Shown: positions 61,774-64,000 of the stretch, in pieces
Position numbering within the stretch: position 1 is the first letter of the stretch
How the letters are laid out: each line of letters opens with the position of its first letter
NCBI RefSeq assembly: GCF_030816615.1
Contig: NZ_JAUSYD010000001.1
Location: 3,804,501 to 3,868,500 of the forward strand
Length of the DNA: 64,000 bases
From: Streptomyces sp. B1I3
GTDB taxonomy: Bacteria > Actinomycetota > Actinomycetes > Streptomycetales > Streptomycetaceae
Direction: 5' to 3'
Notes under the pieces: model-generated
The model's input: the letters and a program-made list of their open reading frames with translations, nothing else
Told to the model about the DNA's origin: nothing
Databases searched by the model: none
Translations under genes and position numbers: made by a program

Positions 61774-62523
61774 TCAGCAGGAGTGGCGGTCCCGGTCCGG
61801 GGAGTACAGGTGGCTGTCGCGGAACTGGTCCGACCCCAAGGTCCGGCCCACCATGATCACGGCCGTCCGGATCACCCCGGCCTCCTTCACCTGCTGCGCG
61901 ATGGAATCCAGCGTCCCGCGCAGGACGATCTCGTCCGGGCGCGAGGCCATGGCCACCACGGCGGCCGGACAGTAGGCCCCGTAGTGCGGCAGCAGCTCCT
62001 CGACCACCCGGTCCACGTACCGCGCCGCCAGGTGCAGCACGATCAGCGCACCGCTGCGGCCCAGCGTCGCCAGGTCCTCGCCCTCCGGCATCGCGGTCGC
62101 CCGCTGGGCGATCCGGGTGAGGATCACCGTCTGCCCGACCGTGGGTACCGTCAGCTCGCGCTTGAGGGCCGCCGCGGCAGCGGCGAAGGCGGGCACCCCC
62201 GGCACCACTTCGTACGGCACGCCCGCCTCGTCGAGCCGCCGCATCTGCTCGTTGACCGCGCTGAAGACCGACGGGTCACCCGAGTGCAGCCGGGCGACGT
62301 CATGGCCCTCCTCGTGCGCGCGCACCAGCTCGGCGGTGATCCGGTCGATGTCGAGCTGGGCCGTGTCCACGAGCCGGGCGTCCGGCGGGCACGCGTCGAG
62401 CAGTTCACGCGGCACCAGGCTGCCCGCGTAGAGACAGACCGGGCTGGCGGCGAGGACGCGGGCGCCACGCACCGTGATCAGGTCGGCGGCGCCGGGGCCC
62501 GCGCCGATGAAGTACACGGTCAT
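61774..62523 (-). CDS. cobM: Precorrin-4 C11-methyltransferase
   Basis: 249-aa SAM-dependent methyltransferase: VYFIGAGPGAADLITVRGAR, CLYAGSLVPRELLDACP, RLHSGDPSVFSAVNEQMRRL, VVPGVPAFAAAAAALKRELT, and the IVLHLAARYVDRVVEELLPH segment. ATG 62523 shares its A with the cobL stop (TGATG), so it is coupled to cobL. The C-terminal tail ends YSPDRDRHSC. Confidence 0.95.
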   Translation of the reverse strand: MTVYFIGAGPGAADLITVRGARVLAASPVCLYAGSLVPRELLDACPPDARLVDTAQLDIDRITAELVRAHEEGHDVARLHSGDPSVFSAVNEQMRRLDEAGVPYEVVPGVPAFAAAAAALKRELTVPTVGQTVILTRIAQRATAMPEGEDLATLGRSGALIVLHLAARYVDRVVEELLPHYGAYCPAAVVAMASRPDEIVLRGTLDSIAQQVKEAGVIRTAVIMVGRTLGSDQFRDSHLYSPDRDRHSC

Positions 62524-63794
62524 CAGTTGTCTCCTGAGGGGGTCGAAGGGGCCTTGCGTACGGACCACTGCGTGACGGGCATGGCCTGGCGCCACCCCGT
62601 GAACCCGCCGACGGGCACCGCGTGGGCCACCGCCAGCCGCACCAGGTCGCCGCCGAGCCGCCGGTACCACTCGGCGAGCAGTGCCTCGGACTCCAGCGTG
62701 ACCGTGTTGGCGACGAGCCTGCCGCCCGGCGGCAGCGCGTCCCAGCAGGCGTCGAGCAGTCCCGGCGCGGTGAGGCCGCCACCGACGAACACGGCGTCGG
62801 GAGCGGGCAGTCCGGCCAGGGCATCCGGCGCCCGGCCGGTGATCACCCGCAGGGCGGGGACACCGAGCCGGGCCGCGTTCCGCGTGATGCGCCCGGCGCG
62901 CACCGGGTCACGCTCCACCGTGAGCGCGCGGCAGGACGGATGGGTCCGCAGCCACTCGACGGCGATCGATCCGGAACCTCCGCCGATGTCCCACAGGAGT
63001 TCCCCGGGCGCGGGCGCGAGCACGCCGAGCGTCGCGGCCCGCACATGGCGTTTGGTGAGCTGCCCATCACTCTCGTACGCCTCGTCGGGCAGGCCGGGTA
63101 CGGCTCCGAGGCGCATGGCGTCCGGGGTGCTGCGGCAGTCCACCGCGATGACGTTGAGCGGGTCCCCCGGCGGGTGGGCCCAGCTGTCGGCGGTGCCGTC
63201 CAAACAGTCCTCGTCCATGCCGCCGAGCTGTTCGAGCACCCGCATCCGGCTGGGCCCGAAGCCGGACTCCCGCAGCAGGGCCGCCACGGCGACGGGCGTG
63301 GCCCCGTCCGCGCTCAGCACCAGCAGCCGGCGGCCGTCGTGGAGCGCGGCGGCCAGCCGTGCCGTGGGGCGGCCGACCAGGGTGACGGTCTCGGTGTCCT
63401 CGAGCGGCCAGCCGAGCCGGGCGCAGGCGTACGACACCGAGGAGGGGTGGGGCAGCACACGCAGCGACCCGGCGCCCAACTCCTCGGTCAGGGCCCGGCC
63501 GATGCCGTAGAACATGGGGTCGCCGCTGGCCAGCACCGCGATCCTGGCCCCGGCGTCGGCGGTGAGCAGACGGCGAACGGCAGGCCGCAGCGGCGACGGC
63601 CAGGGCACACGCCGGCCGGCGCACACGGGCGGGAGCAGGCCCAACTGCCGTTCCGCACCGATGAGTACCTCGGCCTCCAGGAGCGCGGAACGTGCGGTGT
63701 CCGGCAGGCCCGCCCATCCGTCGGCGCCGATGCCCACGACGGCCACGGTCGGCGCGGGCAGGGGCGCCGGTGGTTCGGATGGTGCGGGAGACAC
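62523..63794 (-). CDS. cobL: Precorrin-6Y C5,15-methyltransferase (decarboxylating)
   Basis: 423-aa two-domain enzyme. The N-terminal CbiE-like part has VAVVGIGADGWAGLPDTARS, VLASGDPMFYGIGRAL and LPHPSSVSYACARLGWPLED; the C-terminal CbiT-like part has LTKRHVRAATLGVLAPAPGE, LWDIGGGSGSIAVEWLRTHP and VFVGGGLTAPGLLDACWDAL. GTG 63794 follows GAGG with 8-base spacing; the frame is open to the right edge, but those residues are low-complexity. A TAGAGT-type -10 lies near 63835. Confidence 0.95.
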   Translation of the reverse strand: MSPAPSEPPAPLPAPTVAVVGIGADGWAGLPDTARSALLEAEVLIGAERQLGLLPPVCAGRRVPWPSPLRPAVRRLLTADAGARIAVLASGDPMFYGIGRALTEELGAGSLRVLPHPSSVSYACARLGWPLEDTETVTLVGRPTARLAAALHDGRRLLVLSADGATPVAVAALLRESGFGPSRMRVLEQLGGMDEDCLDGTADSWAHPPGDPLNVIAVDCRSTPDAMRLGAVPGLPDEAYESDGQLTKRHVRAATLGVLAPAPGELLWDIGGGSGSIAVEWLRTHPSCRALTVERDPVRAGRITRNAARLGVPALRVITGRAPDALAGLPAPDAVFVGGGLTAPGLLDACWDALPPGGRLVANTVTLESEALLAEWYRRLGGDLVRLAVAHAVPVGGFTGWRQAMPVTQWSVRKAPSTPSGDN

Positions 63795-64000
63795 GGCCGG
63801 TACCTCGGAGTTCGTGGGGATGACGCTGCCGCACTCTACTGTCCGGCCCGGTCGGGGCCCCGGCCAGGGCGCCCCCGCGCGACGGTCCGGGCGGCCGGCA
63901 CCACCCCGGCAGGGGGGCGATCCCCACCCCGGACCGGCCCGGCTCCCCCATGCCTCCTGGCGCGCGGTTCCGCGAGTCCGGGACACGTCAGTCCACACGT

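Noticed and set aside
63795-64000. Possible second cobalamin riboswitch before cobL
   Set aside because: No B12 box (GCCACTG) or conserved core found on the minus strand; only a -10-like TAGAGT.

Overview
The window is high-GC actinobacterial chromosome and looks like Streptomyces. Support: strong third-position GC bias, many GTG starts, ATGA/GTGA-coupled gene pairs, Lsr2, a DesK-type two-component system, an LAXTG-anchored surface protein, and a complete-looking cobalamin gene block. Core genes at the left are purine biosynthesis (purL-purQ-purS, later purC and purD), lsr2, three tRNA-Gly genes, a drug-efflux type ABC transporter with its kinase/regulator pair, dnaX and the SRP RNA.

From 16968 to 41358 the chromosome is interrupted by an array of integrated elements. 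A complete tRNA-Ser(GGA) gene stands at 16968. Its last 53 bases recur exactly at 21078, 31588, 36661 and 41306. The four intervals, called E1 to E4 here, are about 4.1, 10.5, 5.1 and 4.6 kb. Most ends carry a pair of short direct repeats spaced 12 bp start to start, which look like integrase arm sites. Only E1 and E2 keep integrase genes, and both are broken; E3 and E4 have none.

The cargo is almost entirely conflict or defence genes. E1 has a stand-alone PD-(D/E)XK nuclease and an unrecognised two-gene operon. E2 has a five-gene operon: a HEPN/Abi protein, a methyltransferase fused to a specificity-like domain, and HsdM, HsdS and HsdR homologues whose M and R subunits have altered catalytic motifs. 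E3 has two WXG100 proteins, a CdiA-type RNase toxin and its probable immunity genes. E4 has an orphan helicase-associated/WYL protein, a frame-disrupted phosphorothioate-type HNH endonuclease and a VapBC-like pair. Remnants of hemB, a lantibiotic dehydratase and IS elements lie between them.

Right of the array (41.4-52.1 kb) are VOC-fold proteins with an AraC regulator, the surface protein, a PEP-mutase-family gene broken by a 10-bp tandem duplication, and IclR, TetR and Crp-type regulators. A cluster combining a Crp-type regulator, a nucleotidyl cyclase and proteins with a shared NIAGRD motif follows. From 52.1 kb to the right edge is cobalamin biosynthesis: cobN under a cobalamin riboswitch, then cobG, cobH, cobIJ, cobK, cbiD, cobM and cobL.

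All calls come from reading sequence and translations. No database search was possible, so family names rest on recognised motifs.
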